A DNA stretch of 64,000 bases from Clostridia bacterium (GTDB lineage Bacteria > Bacillota > Clostridia > Oscillospirales > Acutalibacteraceae). A model generated the notes under the pieces. The model made no database searches, was not told the origin of the DNA, and saw only the letters and a program-made list of their open reading frames with translations. Shown here one piece after another: positions 8,562 to 18,700 of this stretch. The position numbers and the translations under genes are program-made. The number at the start of each line of letters is the position of its first letter. Position 1 is the stretch's first letter. The stretch lies in the NCBI GenBank assembly GCA_017467405.1, contig JAFTSH010000001.1:417542-481541 (forward strand), given 5' to 3'.

Positions 8562-10712
8562 ATGAAAAAGAAATTATTCGTATTGTTCGTAGCCCTTGTT
8601 CTTGCAATCCTCACTGCTACCTCCGCGGTAGCCGAGGGCTATGACGCTTACTTCTACACCTACGACGGACAGTATAAGGAATCAGCTTCCGTATACACTC
8701 CCGTCACCGCGCTTCAGCTCGAGGATAACCTCGGCGTTAAGGCGCTCAACCCTTCGGATGTTTATTCTACCGACAGCGGCCTCGTCTACGTTCTTGACAC
8801 CGCTGAGGAGAACACCAGAATTCTCATCTACGACGGAAATAACAACTATGAGTATCTCCGTCAGATCGTTTCCTTCTCAAACCCCTTCAACGGCGATCCT
8901 CAGGACGTCTTCAAGAACCCCGGCGGAATCCACGTTCTCGAGGACGGAACGATCTACGTTGCCGACACCGGTAACGAGCGCGTCGTCGTCATCGGAGAGA
9001 ACGACACCGCTACGATGGTAATCGAGGATCCCCAGGGAACGGGTATCACCGAGGACTTCATCTTCCAGCCCAAGTCGGTAGCCGTTGACGTTATGGGTAA
9101 CGTCTACGTCGTTTCCAACTCCTCCAACATGGGACTTCTCGTCTTCAACGTTAAGGGCGAGTTCCAGTCCTTCCTCGGAGCTCAGTCGGTTACGCTTTCC
9201 TCGAGTGAGGCCTTCTGGCGTATGCTCCAGACCGCCGCACAGCGTCAGAAGTCTGCAAAGCAGCTTCCCGCTAACTACGACAGCGTTGCAATCGACGGTG
9301 ACTTCCTCTACGTTACTTCTTCCAAGATCGACGGTCAGAAGCAGTATTCGGCTCTTACCAGTAAGAGCACCGCAAGTGACTACGCTCCCATCAAGAAGCT
9401 CAATCCTTCGGGTGACGACGTTCTGAGAAGAGCAGGCTTCTACCCCCCCGCGGGCGACATTGCTCTTTCTACCAATGTCGGTGCCGATATCAACTCGCGT
9501 GTTTCGAGATTTATCGACTGTGAGATCAACAGCCTCGGAATGTACACCGCGATCGATACGACCAACAACCACATCTTCACCTACGATACCAACGGCAACC
9601 TCTTGTGCGCATTCGGCGGCTCGGGAAGCTCCCTCGGTAAGTTCAGCACCGTTACTGCGGTCAGCTACTGCAAGGAAGACCTCCTCGTTCTCGACAAGAA
9701 CAACGCCAGAATTACCGTTTACACCCTGACCGACTTTGGTAAAGGCCTTTTCGAGGCTCTTACCCTTCAGGAGAACAGAGAGTACGCCGCTGCCCTCAAG
9801 AAGTACGAAGAGCTCCTTCCCCTCAACGCTAACATGGACTTCGTCTACGTTAACATGGGTAAGGCTTATATGAAGGACGGCAAGTACGAGCTTGCAATGG
9901 AGTACTTCAAGAACGTCGGTGCCAAGGAAGAGTATTCCAAGGCCTACAAGCTTGCAAGAGAAAGCACCCTCAACAAGATCGCAATCTTCATTCCCTTTAT
10001 AGCGATTGCCTTCGTTGCACTTCTCGCTTGGGTATTTAAGAAGATCGCGGCTGTCAACAAGGTTGACGATATGGATTCGCTCCGTATTCACAACCTGGGT
10101 CACGAGGTCCTGTACGCCTTCAGATTGCTCACCAACCCCATCGACGGCGCCTACGAGCTTAAACGAAGCAAGCGCGGATCCGTAAAGGGCGCAAGCATCA
10201 TTCTTGCACTCGCCGCGTTGACCATGCTTATCGACGGTTACTTCAGCGGTTATCTGCACAAGGCAGGCTCCTCTGATTTCGTTAACCCGATCACCGTCGT
10301 CCTCGGAATAGTCCTTCCCGTGGTCGTCTTCTGTATCGGTAACTGGTGCGTAACCTCGCTTATGTACGGTAACGGATCCTTCCGTGATATCTACTGCGTA
10401 ACCTGCTACGCACTTCTCCCGATAATACTCTTTATTATCCCGACCTCTCTCATTTCCAACGTCCTTACCATTGAAGAGGGTACCATCCTTACCTTTATCG
10501 AGTCGATTGCTTACATCTGGTCGATTATGCTGATATTCCTCGGCGTTATGACCATCCACGGCTACTCGCTCTTCAAGAATGTAATCGGCGTAATCATTTC
10601 ACTTGTCGCCATGTTGGTTATCGTCTTCCTCGTACTGCTCGTAGTCATCCTTACCTTCAGGATCTACTCCTTCGCAGACAACCTGATAACCGAAATTTCG
10701 TACCGAATTTAG
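8562..10712 (+). CDS. NHL-repeat / TPR / Yip1-domain membrane protein
   Basis: A 716-residue protein with an unusual domain order. A signal peptide (to about residue 24, AVAEG) precedes a beta-propeller of NHL-type repeats, for example NPGGIHVLEDGTIYVADTGN and PKSVAVDVMGNVYVVS, over about residues 45-385. A short TPR-like helical pair follows (about 390-455, YAAALKKYEELLPLNANMDF and VNMGKAYMKDGKYELAMEYF), then one membrane helix (about 474-492). The C-terminal Yip1-like domain (about 515-716) has roughly five membrane helices. NHL propellers and TPRs bind proteins or ligands; bacterial Yip1-like domains have no settled function. It sits 12 nt after permease pair 1 and 16 nt before the DUF5696-like gene, inside the transport operon, so a scaffold or glycan-sensing role beside the transporter is likely (inference). 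RBS AGGGAGG precedes the ATG. Confidence 0.8.
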   Translation: MKKKLFVLFVALVLAILTATSAVAEGYDAYFYTYDGQYKESASVYTPVTALQLEDNLGVKALNPSDVYSTDSGLVYVLDTAEENTRILIYDGNNNYEYLRQIVSFSNPFNGDPQDVFKNPGGIHVLEDGTIYVADTGNERVVVIGENDTATMVIEDPQGTGITEDFIFQPKSVAVDVMGNVYVVSNSSNMGLLVFNVKGEFQSFLGAQSVTLSSSEAFWRMLQTAAQRQKSAKQLPANYDSVAIDGDFLYVTSSKIDGQKQYSALTSKSTASDYAPIKKLNPSGDDVLRRAGFYPPAGDIALSTNVGADINSRVSRFIDCEINSLGMYTAIDTTNNHIFTYDTNGNLLCAFGGSGSSLGKFSTVTAVSYCKEDLLVLDKNNARITVYTLTDFGKGLFEALTLQENREYAAALKKYEELLPLNANMDFVYVNMGKAYMKDGKYELAMEYFKNVGAKEEYSKAYKLARESTLNKIAIFIPFIAIAFVALLAWVFKKIAAVNKVDDMDSLRIHNLGHEVLYAFRLLTNPIDGAYELKRSKRGSVKGASIILALAALTMLIDGYFSGYLHKAGSSDFVNPITVVLGIVLPVVVFCIGNWCVTSLMYGNGSFRDIYCVTCYALLPIILFIIPTSLISNVLTIEEGTILTFIESIAYIWSIMLIFLGVMTIHGYSLFKNVIGVIISLVAMLVIVFLVLLVVILTFRIYSFADNLITEISYRI

Positions 10713-10728
10713 CAAAGGAGGAAAAACA

Positions 10729-13521
10729 ATGAAAAGTAAAATAGTTAAACTGTTGTGCCTCCTTTGCGCCATCTGTATGTTCTGTGCGTGTTCCTCTGAA
10801 GTCCCTCCCGAGGAGATCGGCTTCAAGATGGATTTCACACCCTACACCTCAGAGGGCTACGATAAGATCGCCGAGAACAACGGAGTTTCTCTGATGCTCA
10901 ATCAGGAGACCATGGATATCATGCTCCAGAGCGGCGACTTCACTTGGCACAGCTACGTTTTCACCCAGAAGGAGCTCAAAGCAAGTTCCTCTGACCGTGA
11001 TAACCACTCCCTCTTCCTGATCGACGGCGCTATCATCGGCGGATCGCAGTTCCAGCTCGATTCCTACACCGACAGTATCAACCGCGATCAGTATGAGATC
11101 ACCAAGATCGACAACGGCTTCAAGGTAACCTTCGTTGCCGGTAAGCTCGAGAGATCACGTGCTCTTCCCGAACTCATGGATAAGGCCTCCCTTGACGCCA
11201 TCCTTGATAAGGTAGAGGAGAACGAGAGCAAGAGAATCCGTAAAAAGATCGAGCTTTGGTACTCGCTTTACACAGTCGAGGAGGCCGATCCCGAGATTCT
11301 CAAGAAATACGAGGCCATCACCAAGTATTCCGCAAAGTACCCCGAGGGAATGTACGCCCTCAAGACCGGTATCGTCGACAAGGAAAAGGACGAGATCGAA
11401 AGCTACTTTATCGCTGCCGGCGTTACCGTTGAGCAGGTTGAGCAGTATCACGAGTCCATTGAGTACGAGTCGGAAGCTCTGAGCAGACCTATCGTTCAGC
11501 TCGATATGGAGTTCGTTCTTGACAACGGCGATCTCGTCGTTTCGCTTCCCGCCGATTCGATCCTTCTCGACAACACCAGATACGTTCTCAACTCGGTCAA
11601 GATCCTTGAGAGCCTTTGCTCCATCGACAAGACCGGTGAGAAGATCCCCGTTCCCAAGAGCGAAGCAGAGAACGTAGAGTCCTCTGACGAAGCCGCCACT
11701 GAGGACGCTTCCTCCGAGGAAGCCACCAAAGGAACGGAGAACGACGCCGAAGAGGCCGATGATAAAGAGGCCGAAAAGACCGAAGAAAGCAAGGATGAGT
11801 CCTCCGAAACCTCTTCCGACAAGAAGGAAGACGACAAGAAGGAAGACGACAAGGAAGAAATGGTCCTCCAGCCCACCGGCGAGGACGGAAGATTCTTCTT
11901 CTATCCTGACGGAAGCGGCGTTGTAACAGACCTTAAGGCTGCTAACAACATCGTCGGTGAAGGTATCCTCACCGGTGTCGTCTACAACACCGTATACGAC
12001 AAGATTCAGGGTTATGCCTCCAACCCCGTATACGGCAACGAGAATATCTCGGTTCCCGTGTTTGGCTTTGCAAAGACCAACGGCGCAATACTCGGTATCG
12101 TCGAGTCGGGCGCTGAGGTTACGAGAATAACCGCCAACTACAACTCCTCGATCCAGTCCATCTACGCATCCTTCGTTTTCGAGAAATACGACATCGCAAA
12201 GGTCGACGAGATGGTTGCACTCAGCGAGTACTACACCACCGGAAAGAGCGGCTTTGTTTACAAGGTTCGTTATAAGCTCCTTACCGGTACCGATATTGAC
12301 TACGTCGATATGGCTCACTCCTACCGTGACTACCTTATCGCCAGGGGAGATATCACCGCTGACGGTGCTTCGGATAAGATGCAGTTCGTTCTTGAAACTC
12401 TCGGCTATATCAAGGCCGACGAGGACGTTGCCTTCGCTACCGTTAAGAAGGATAAGCCTCTTACCACCTACGAAGACAACATCGAGCTTCTCCAGAAGCT
12501 CTCCGATGCGGGCGTTGATAACATCAACCTCCGCCTCAACGGTTGGTCAAACGGCGGTATGAACAACTACTACAACGACTCCGTCGACCTCAGTGACGAA
12601 ATGGGCGGCGAGGAAGGCTTCAAGAAGCTGGTTGACTACGTCACCAACAATAAGATCAAGTTCTTCCCCAACGTCAACTTCATGACCGTAGGTAACGTTA
12701 AGATGTTCGACGGCTTCTCGCCGACGTCTACCTGCGCCAGAGATAAGGATAACCAGTACGAGGGTATCTACGTTTATATCCCCGCCAACAGCTCCTTCGC
12801 AGGCTTCAACTACATTCTTAACTCCGCATTCATTCCCGACGTTATCAACGAGTATTTCAAGGATGCCGCTGATTACTGGGATTGCAAGACCATCTCCACT
12901 AACTATATGTCCACCGTCCTTGCAAAGAGCTACCGCGATGGAAAAGAGGTCTCGGCAACCGAGAACCTCAAGGGCATCGTCGAGGCCTTTGAGCTGCTCT
13001 CCAAGGACAGGGAAGTAATGGTTCAGGGAGCCAACAGCTACGCCTTCAAGTATGCTGACATGATCCTCGACGTTCCTTCCTCCTGCACCGAGAACCCCTC
13101 TCTTGAGCAGGTTCCCTTCCTGCAGATCGTGCTCCACGGAAGCGTTGACTTCACCGGAGCAGCCGTAAACACCTATTCGAGCTACGAGGATGCTATCCTC
13201 GAGTGCATCGAGTACGGTACCGGACTGTACTTCACCATGATCAAGGACAATCTCATGTACCTCAAGGCCTCCGAGTTCTCATACTACTACTCGGCAGACG
13301 ATAACTACTGGGTAGCTAAGGCAATCGAGGCTTACAAGACCGTCAGCGCCGCTGTTGGCGACTGCGTAGGTCAGGAGATCACCAATCATGAAAAACTCGC
13401 CGACGGCGTATACGCTACCACCTTCGCAAACGGCAAGAAGACGGTTGTCAACTACAACCTCTACGATGTCGAGCTCGAAGAAATCGGTACCGTAACCGCC
13501 AAGGGCTATTACGTAGGATAA
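10729..13521 (+). CDS. DUF5696-like surface lipoprotein
   Basis: A 930-residue lipoprotein. The signal peptide ends in a lipobox (MFCAC, lipidated Cys21). The N-terminal half (about 25-310) is soluble and unassigned. A strongly acidic low-complexity linker rich in Glu, Asp, Ser and Lys (about 315-380) leads to a C-terminal part (about 385-930) with aromatic-rich motifs such as FFFYPDGSGVV, NINLRLNGWSNGG and EVMVQGANSYAF, reminiscent of a TIM-barrel glycoside hydrolase. I match it to DUF5696 from its size, architecture and gene neighbourhood rather than an alignment. Proteins of this type typically sit beside CUT1 permeases and Yip1 proteins in Firmicutes. A role as surface glycan hydrolase or receptor feeding the importer is plausible but unproven. 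RBS AAAGGAGG. Confidence 0.72.
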   Translation: MKSKIVKLLCLLCAICMFCACSSEVPPEEIGFKMDFTPYTSEGYDKIAENNGVSLMLNQETMDIMLQSGDFTWHSYVFTQKELKASSSDRDNHSLFLIDGAIIGGSQFQLDSYTDSINRDQYEITKIDNGFKVTFVAGKLERSRALPELMDKASLDAILDKVEENESKRIRKKIELWYSLYTVEEADPEILKKYEAITKYSAKYPEGMYALKTGIVDKEKDEIESYFIAAGVTVEQVEQYHESIEYESEALSRPIVQLDMEFVLDNGDLVVSLPADSILLDNTRYVLNSVKILESLCSIDKTGEKIPVPKSEAENVESSDEAATEDASSEEATKGTENDAEEADDKEAEKTEESKDESSETSSDKKEDDKKEDDKEEMVLQPTGEDGRFFFYPDGSGVVTDLKAANNIVGEGILTGVVYNTVYDKIQGYASNPVYGNENISVPVFGFAKTNGAILGIVESGAEVTRITANYNSSIQSIYASFVFEKYDIAKVDEMVALSEYYTTGKSGFVYKVRYKLLTGTDIDYVDMAHSYRDYLIARGDITADGASDKMQFVLETLGYIKADEDVAFATVKKDKPLTTYEDNIELLQKLSDAGVDNINLRLNGWSNGGMNNYYNDSVDLSDEMGGEEGFKKLVDYVTNNKIKFFPNVNFMTVGNVKMFDGFSPTSTCARDKDNQYEGIYVYIPANSSFAGFNYILNSAFIPDVINEYFKDAADYWDCKTISTNYMSTVLAKSYRDGKEVSATENLKGIVEAFELLSKDREVMVQGANSYAFKYADMILDVPSSCTENPSLEQVPFLQIVLHGSVDFTGAAVNTYSSYEDAILECIEYGTGLYFTMIKDNLMYLKASEFSYYYSADDNYWVAKAIEAYKTVSAAVGDCVGQEITNHEKLADGVYATTFANGKKTVVNYNLYDVELEEIGTVTAKGYYVG

Positions 13522-13534
13522 GGAGGGAACATAA

Positions 13535-14566
13535 ATGAGCGATATTCAAAAAGTTCAGGAAACCCTGAATACCGAAGGTCAGCTTTCTGCCGAAAGCTCG
13601 GTCGCGGTAGCTGTCGAAGAGCTTCCTCTTAATAAGAAGAGAAGAGTCAACGAGTACGAGAGACAGAAGACCGTTTACGGATATTTCTTCCTCATTCCTC
13701 TTCTTGTCGGTTTCGTCTTTATCTACGGAGAGATCCTCGTGAACGCCATTATGTTCAGCCTCTCCAAGTTCGATTTCACCGGTACACAGTACCAGCTGGT
13801 CTGGCCCTGGGAAGAGGGAGGCAACGCCTCGCTGTGGCATAACTACCACTACATCTTCTTCGTCCAGGACGGACTTATCAAGGACCTCGGAACCTCAATC
13901 GGTAACATGCTCCTTGATATCCCGGTCGTAATAATCTTCTCGCTGTTTATCGCTACGATAATCAGCGGCAAGGTTCCCGGCCGTACCTTCTTCAGAGCAA
14001 TCTTCTTCATCCCCGCCGTTCTCATTACGGGTGTTATCGCCGAGTCACAGCTCAATAACGCGTTGCTCAACGATATGAACACCATGGGTGGTATTTCAAC
14101 CGGCGGAATCGCAAGCACGTCAATATTCTCACTTGAGGACATGGAAGAGATCCTCGGAGACATAGTCTTCAGCTCGAGCATCTTCGGATTCCTGCAGAAC
14201 CTCGTTGAGAACATCTTCGACGTCGTCAATAAGTGCGGTGTTCAGATACTCATCTTCATCTCGGCTCTTCTCGGAATCAACCCCTCGATCTACGAGTCAG
14301 CCAAGATCGAAGGCGCTAACGGATGGGATTGCTATTGGAAGATAACGGTGCCGATGCTTGTTCCCATGATCTACGTTAACATCATCTACACCATAGTCGA
14401 CTCGCTCTGCGCAACCGACAACGTGGTTATGCAGCTCATGGATTCCTTCAGATCCAGCGCAGACTACGACCTCGCTTCCGCAACGGCAGTTACCTACTTC
14501 ATAATAATCGGACTGATAATCGGCCTCATTTCACTTGTTATGAGACGATTTATGTCCAAGGACTAA
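13535..14566 (+). CDS. Sugar ABC transporter permease (MalF type), pair 2
   Basis: A 343-residue permease, about 40 residues longer than the pair 1 equivalent. The extra length is an N-terminal cytoplasmic head of about 40 residues and an extended loop (about 170-225, with SQLNNALLNDMNTMGG and SLEDMEEILGDI) between transmembrane helices. The EAA loop is IYESAKIEGANGWDCYWKIT. It follows the DUF5696-like gene by 13 nt with RBS AAGGAGGG. The divergence from pair 1 suggests a second importer with different substrate or partner, possibly using the DUF5696-like lipoprotein instead of a classical binding protein (inference). Confidence 0.86.
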   Translation: MSDIQKVQETLNTEGQLSAESSVAVAVEELPLNKKRRVNEYERQKTVYGYFFLIPLLVGFVFIYGEILVNAIMFSLSKFDFTGTQYQLVWPWEEGGNASLWHNYHYIFFVQDGLIKDLGTSIGNMLLDIPVVIIFSLFIATIISGKVPGRTFFRAIFFIPAVLITGVIAESQLNNALLNDMNTMGGISTGGIASTSIFSLEDMEEILGDIVFSSSIFGFLQNLVENIFDVVNKCGVQILIFISALLGINPSIYESAKIEGANGWDCYWKITVPMLVPMIYVNIIYTIVDSLCATDNVVMQLMDSFRSSADYDLASATAVTYFIIIGLIIGLISLVMRRFMSKD

Positions 14567-14579
14567 GGGGGTGCAAAAA

Positions 14580-15671
14580 ATGGCTAAGAAAAATAACGAA
14601 CAGGCAGTCCCCGCGGCAGTCCTCAGAAAAGATGACGATAACGCCATCAAGATCTCCCACGGTTACGTTGAAGAGGAAGAGGTTGTCGAAGAGGTAGTCG
14701 AGGAATTTAATCCCCGAAAGATGTCTAAGCTCGAGAACACCTGGGCTAAGGCCAAGAAGATCCTTTGGCCGATCGTTAAGGTCCTCTTCCTTCTCGAAAT
14801 GAGCTTCATCATTCTCTTCCCGCTTTTTGCACAGCTGTCAACCACCTTCATGAGTGAGGCTGACGTCTCCGACCCCACCGTTGAGTACATTTCCGAGACC
14901 CCGACGCTCCAGAACTACATCGACGTTATCGAGGTATCCTCCTATTGGGAGACCCTCATAACCACGATTCTTCTCTGCGCCGTCGTCGGCGTACTCACCA
15001 TGTACGTTTCGTCGCTCGTAGGATACGGCTTCTCGAAGTTCAAATTCAAGGGCCGCGGCTTCTTCTTTGCGATAGTCATTCTGACCATCATCATCCCGCC
15101 GGCAACCGTCATGTTCCCGATGTTCATGAAGTTCCGCTTCTTCGATATCGATATCTTCGGTATCATCAAGCTGTTGACCGGTTGGAGTATCGTCGAAATG
15201 ATTACCGGAGACCCGATCAAGATGACCAACACCGTTTGGCCGCTGATCCTGCTTTCCGCTACGGGCTTCGGCTTCAGAGGAGGACTCTTCATCTTCCTCA
15301 TGAGACAGTTCTATAACGGTTGCCCCAACGAGCTTTCTGAGGCAGCATATGTTGACGGAGCTACTGTTTTCCGTACCTATGCCAGCATTATGCATCCTCT
15401 CGGAAAGAGTCTTCGAGTAACCATATTCCTGCTTTCCTTCTCATGGCAGTGGACAGATACGTTCTATTCCGGCCTGTTCTTCTCACAGTCGTTTGACGTT
15501 ATGGCAAACGTTCTGCAAAAGGCAGAGAACCTGGCTGCGACGAACGACACTGCGACAAGCGTCATGACCAACACGGGTACGATGCTTATCCTGGTGCCTC
15601 TGCTGATCATATTCATCTTCGGACAGAACCTTATGGCCGAAGGTATAGAGAGAAGCGGTATCGTAGGCTGA
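14580..15671 (+). CDS. Carbohydrate ABC transporter permease (MalG type), pair 2
   Basis: A 363-residue permease with an acidic N-terminal cytoplasmic tail (about residues 1-55, rich in Glu and Val) absent from ordinary MalG proteins. Six membrane helices and an EAA loop (LSEAAYVDGATVFRTYASIM, then HPLGKS) follow. The ATG at 14580 is favoured because AAGGGGG lies about 9 nt upstream. A GTG at 14571 is in frame but overlaps that site. It ends the transport part of the operon: a terminator-like hairpin follows within 10 nt. It forms pair 2 with the preceding gene. Confidence 0.86.
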   Translation: MAKKNNEQAVPAAVLRKDDDNAIKISHGYVEEEEVVEEVVEEFNPRKMSKLENTWAKAKKILWPIVKVLFLLEMSFIILFPLFAQLSTTFMSEADVSDPTVEYISETPTLQNYIDVIEVSSYWETLITTILLCAVVGVLTMYVSSLVGYGFSKFKFKGRGFFFAIVILTIIIPPATVMFPMFMKFRFFDIDIFGIIKLLTGWSIVEMITGDPIKMTNTVWPLILLSATGFGFRGGLFIFLMRQFYNGCPNELSEAAYVDGATVFRTYASIMHPLGKSLRVTIFLLSFSWQWTDTFYSGLFFSQSFDVMANVLQKAENLAATNDTATSVMTNTGTMLILVPLLIIFIFGQNLMAEGIERSGIVG

Positions 15672-15680
15672 TTTTTTCAC

Positions 15681-15711
15681 GGGCACACCGCAAAACGGTG
15701 TGCCCTTCTTT
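15681..15711 (+). terminator. Intra-operon terminator or attenuator
   Basis: A perfect 10-bp hairpin (GGGCACACCG at 15681-15690, loop CAAAA, CGGTGTGCCC at 15696-15705) is followed by TTCTTT. It lies between permease pair 2 and the mannosidase gene, which has no obvious promoter of its own in the 54-nt gap. It probably lowers rather than abolishes read-through, setting a transporter-to-enzyme expression ratio. Confidence 0.8.
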
Positions 15712-15725
15712 AATGAGGTGATCAA

Positions 15726-18700
15726 ATGCAATATAAGGACATAATAAATAAATTTGCGAACGACTTACAGCTTGCGCAGAGCTCCGATTTCAGATATCAG
15801 GATTGGTACGTAAAGGAATCTCCCGAGGAGGATCCCAAAAAGCTCGGCAGCTACGGCTGGAAAAAGATGACCGGCACTGGCTTTACCACCACTAACGGCG
15901 GTTTCAATTGGTGGATCCACGTGGTCTATACCGTCCCCGAGGATATCTATGGAATGAAGACCGAGGGCAGCCGTCTCTTTTTCGGCAGCAGCATCATCGT
16001 AAACCCCCTCACGGTCTACGTGAACGACGAGCAGGTCTTCCACGAAGAAGCCTGGGCCGATCTTAATCACCCAGAAATAATTCTCTCCGAAAGCGCCGTT
16101 CCCGGCACCGTGTATGACGTCAAGGTCAAGGTCGGTGCGAGAAATATGGGCGTTCCCCTCAGTGCAGGCTACCATCCTTATCTCGATATTGAGAGATTTT
16201 CGGATATGGCCTTCAGAATACGTTGCTTCAACGACGAGATGAGCTACTGCACCCAGATTCCCGAGGTGAAGGAGGTCAGGGCAGAGACGATCGCAAAGCT
16301 TGAGGCAGACTATGAGGCCGGAAAGCTCAACCACGCAAACATTGACGAATACCTTGCAGAGCTCAGAAAAGCCTTCGAGCCCTACAGAGAATATACCAAG
16401 TCGAGAAGGGTACACCTTATTTCGCACGCACATATCGATATCGACTGGCAGTGGAGAAGGGAAGACACCTACAACGTCTGCCGTAACGATTTTGATACGA
16501 TGACCAAGATTATGTCCGAGGATCCGGACTATTTCTTCTCACAGAGCCAGCCCGCCCTCTACGAGTTCGTTGAAAAGCAACACCCCGAGATCTTTGAACG
16601 TATGGTAAAGTACGCCAAGAACGGACAGTGGGACTGCTCCAACGCCCCGACGTGGTGTGAGCACGATTTCAATATGTCCTCGGGCGAGACCATTGCCCAC
16701 AGCATAATGTTCTCGAAGGACTATCTGCGCGAAAAGTTCGGCAAGCTTCCCACGGTCTGCCACGAGCCCGATACCTTCGGACACCCCGCAACCCTGCCTC
16801 AGATTATGAAAAAGAGCGGCGTTACCCGCTATTTCCACATGAGAGGCGAGGCCTCCCACATCATCCATTGGTGGGAAGGCCCCGACGGATCGAGAATTCT
16901 CGCCGTTGCCGACCAGCACAAGGGAACCTTCCACATCCCCCGTCTGGTCAGAAACTGCCGCAGATATTTTGAAGAGAACAATCTCCTCGATTCGCTCTAT
17001 ATGTTCGGCTCGGGTGACCACGGCGGCGGAGCTACCAGGCGAGACATCGGCCACGCCAAGTATCTCGATTCGATCCCCACGATGCCGGCTATGAAGTTTG
17101 ACCGTATGGACAACTTCTTCAAAATAATCGAGGATCAGGCAGATACCGCCGTGATTCCCGTACTCAAGGGTGAGCTCGGACCCGTATTTGAGGGCTGCTA
17201 CACCTCGCACGCCGACATAAAGCTCAGAAACCGTCTGATGGAAGAAGCCCTCAAAGAGGCCGACTCAATGAACGCTATAATGCGTCTGTGCGGTCTCGAG
17301 GAGCCAGAGAGCCAGAAGATGATCGACGAGTATTGGAAGTTGCTGATAACCTACCAGTTCCACGATACAATCTGCGGTTGCTCCACCTCGATAGCGTATA
17401 CCTACGCTCTGCCCAAGATGGACGAAGCGATCGATACGCTCAAAAAGTTCGTAAAGGATTGCGCCGCAAAGCTGCTTCCCGAGAGCTACAACGAGTATAA
17501 GGTCTTCAATACGCAGGGCTTCGAGCGCGACGACGTCGTAAAGATAGCTCTCCCCGATGCCGAGTCGGGCTGGAAGGTGCTTGACGACGATTTCAAGGAG
17601 ATCCCCTCCCAGATAATCGACGGCGAAGTAGTCTTCGTTGCCCGCGGACTTCCTCCCTACGGCTTCAGAACCTTCAGTCTCAATCCCTGTGAGAAGGCCG
17701 AGCCTGCTCCGATCGACAATCCCAAGTGGAAGTTTGAAACGGATTTCTTCGTTCTTTCGCTCCACGAGGAGTTCGGCACCATCGACCGCTTCTACGATAA
17801 GCGTACCGGCAAGAAGATAATCTACGAAAGAGACTTCACCGCCGAAGAGCCCAGCTCATACCGTTACAATTTCGACAACAATATGTTCTCGATGGACTAC
17901 GAGCTTCCGCACATCAAGTCCGCCTGGAGACTCGGACCGATAGGAACCAAGGTCAACCTTACCTCCTTCGTTTCGATGAAGCAGATCGCCGCAGGTCCCG
18001 TCGCAGACATCGTCGAGATCGTCAAAAAGGCGAGTGCCAAGTCCACCCTCAAGCAGAGAATGGTTATCTACAAATCCCTGCCCAGAATCGACTTTGAGCA
18101 GGAGGTCGAGTGGAACGAGATCGGTTCAAACCACGATCCCGCACCTATGCTCCGTCTGCACTTTATGCCCGAATTCAAGGGCACTCCCAAGGCAAGCTAC
18201 GAGATCCCCTTCGGCGTATACACCATCAATCCCGACGGAATAGAGCACGCAACCCAGCACTTCGTTGACGTTTCGGATGATACCTACGGCTTCACCCTCC
18301 TCAACGACTGCAAATACGGCTGCTCGGTCAAGGGTAATACGATCTCGATGACCTGCCTGCGTTCCTCGTACGCGCCCGATCCTATCGCGGATGCAGGCCG
18401 CCACAAGTTCCGTTTCGCACTTTGCCCGCACGTGGGTGGTCTCAAAAACGACGAGGCCGTAAGGCTCGGAAATGCCTTCAATAACCCGCTGCTTGTGATG
18501 AAGAACGTCGGTGCAAAGACGGGCGAGTACAGAACTCCCGTTGAGCTTACTGCCGACGGAGCGGTAATTACCGCCCTCAAGGTAAAGAACGGCGGCGACG
18601 GAATTGTAGTCAGAATTGCCGAAATGTGCGGCAAGGAGACCCCCTTCAAGCTCGATTTCAGCTTTGAGACCAACGGAATAGCCGAGATCTCAATGACCGA

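Noticed and set aside
8877..10559. 560-codon open frame on the minus strand inside the NHL-Yip1 gene
   Set aside because: It is the antisense of a well supported gene with signal peptide, repeats and membrane helices, and its own sequence is low-complexity with no ribosome site.
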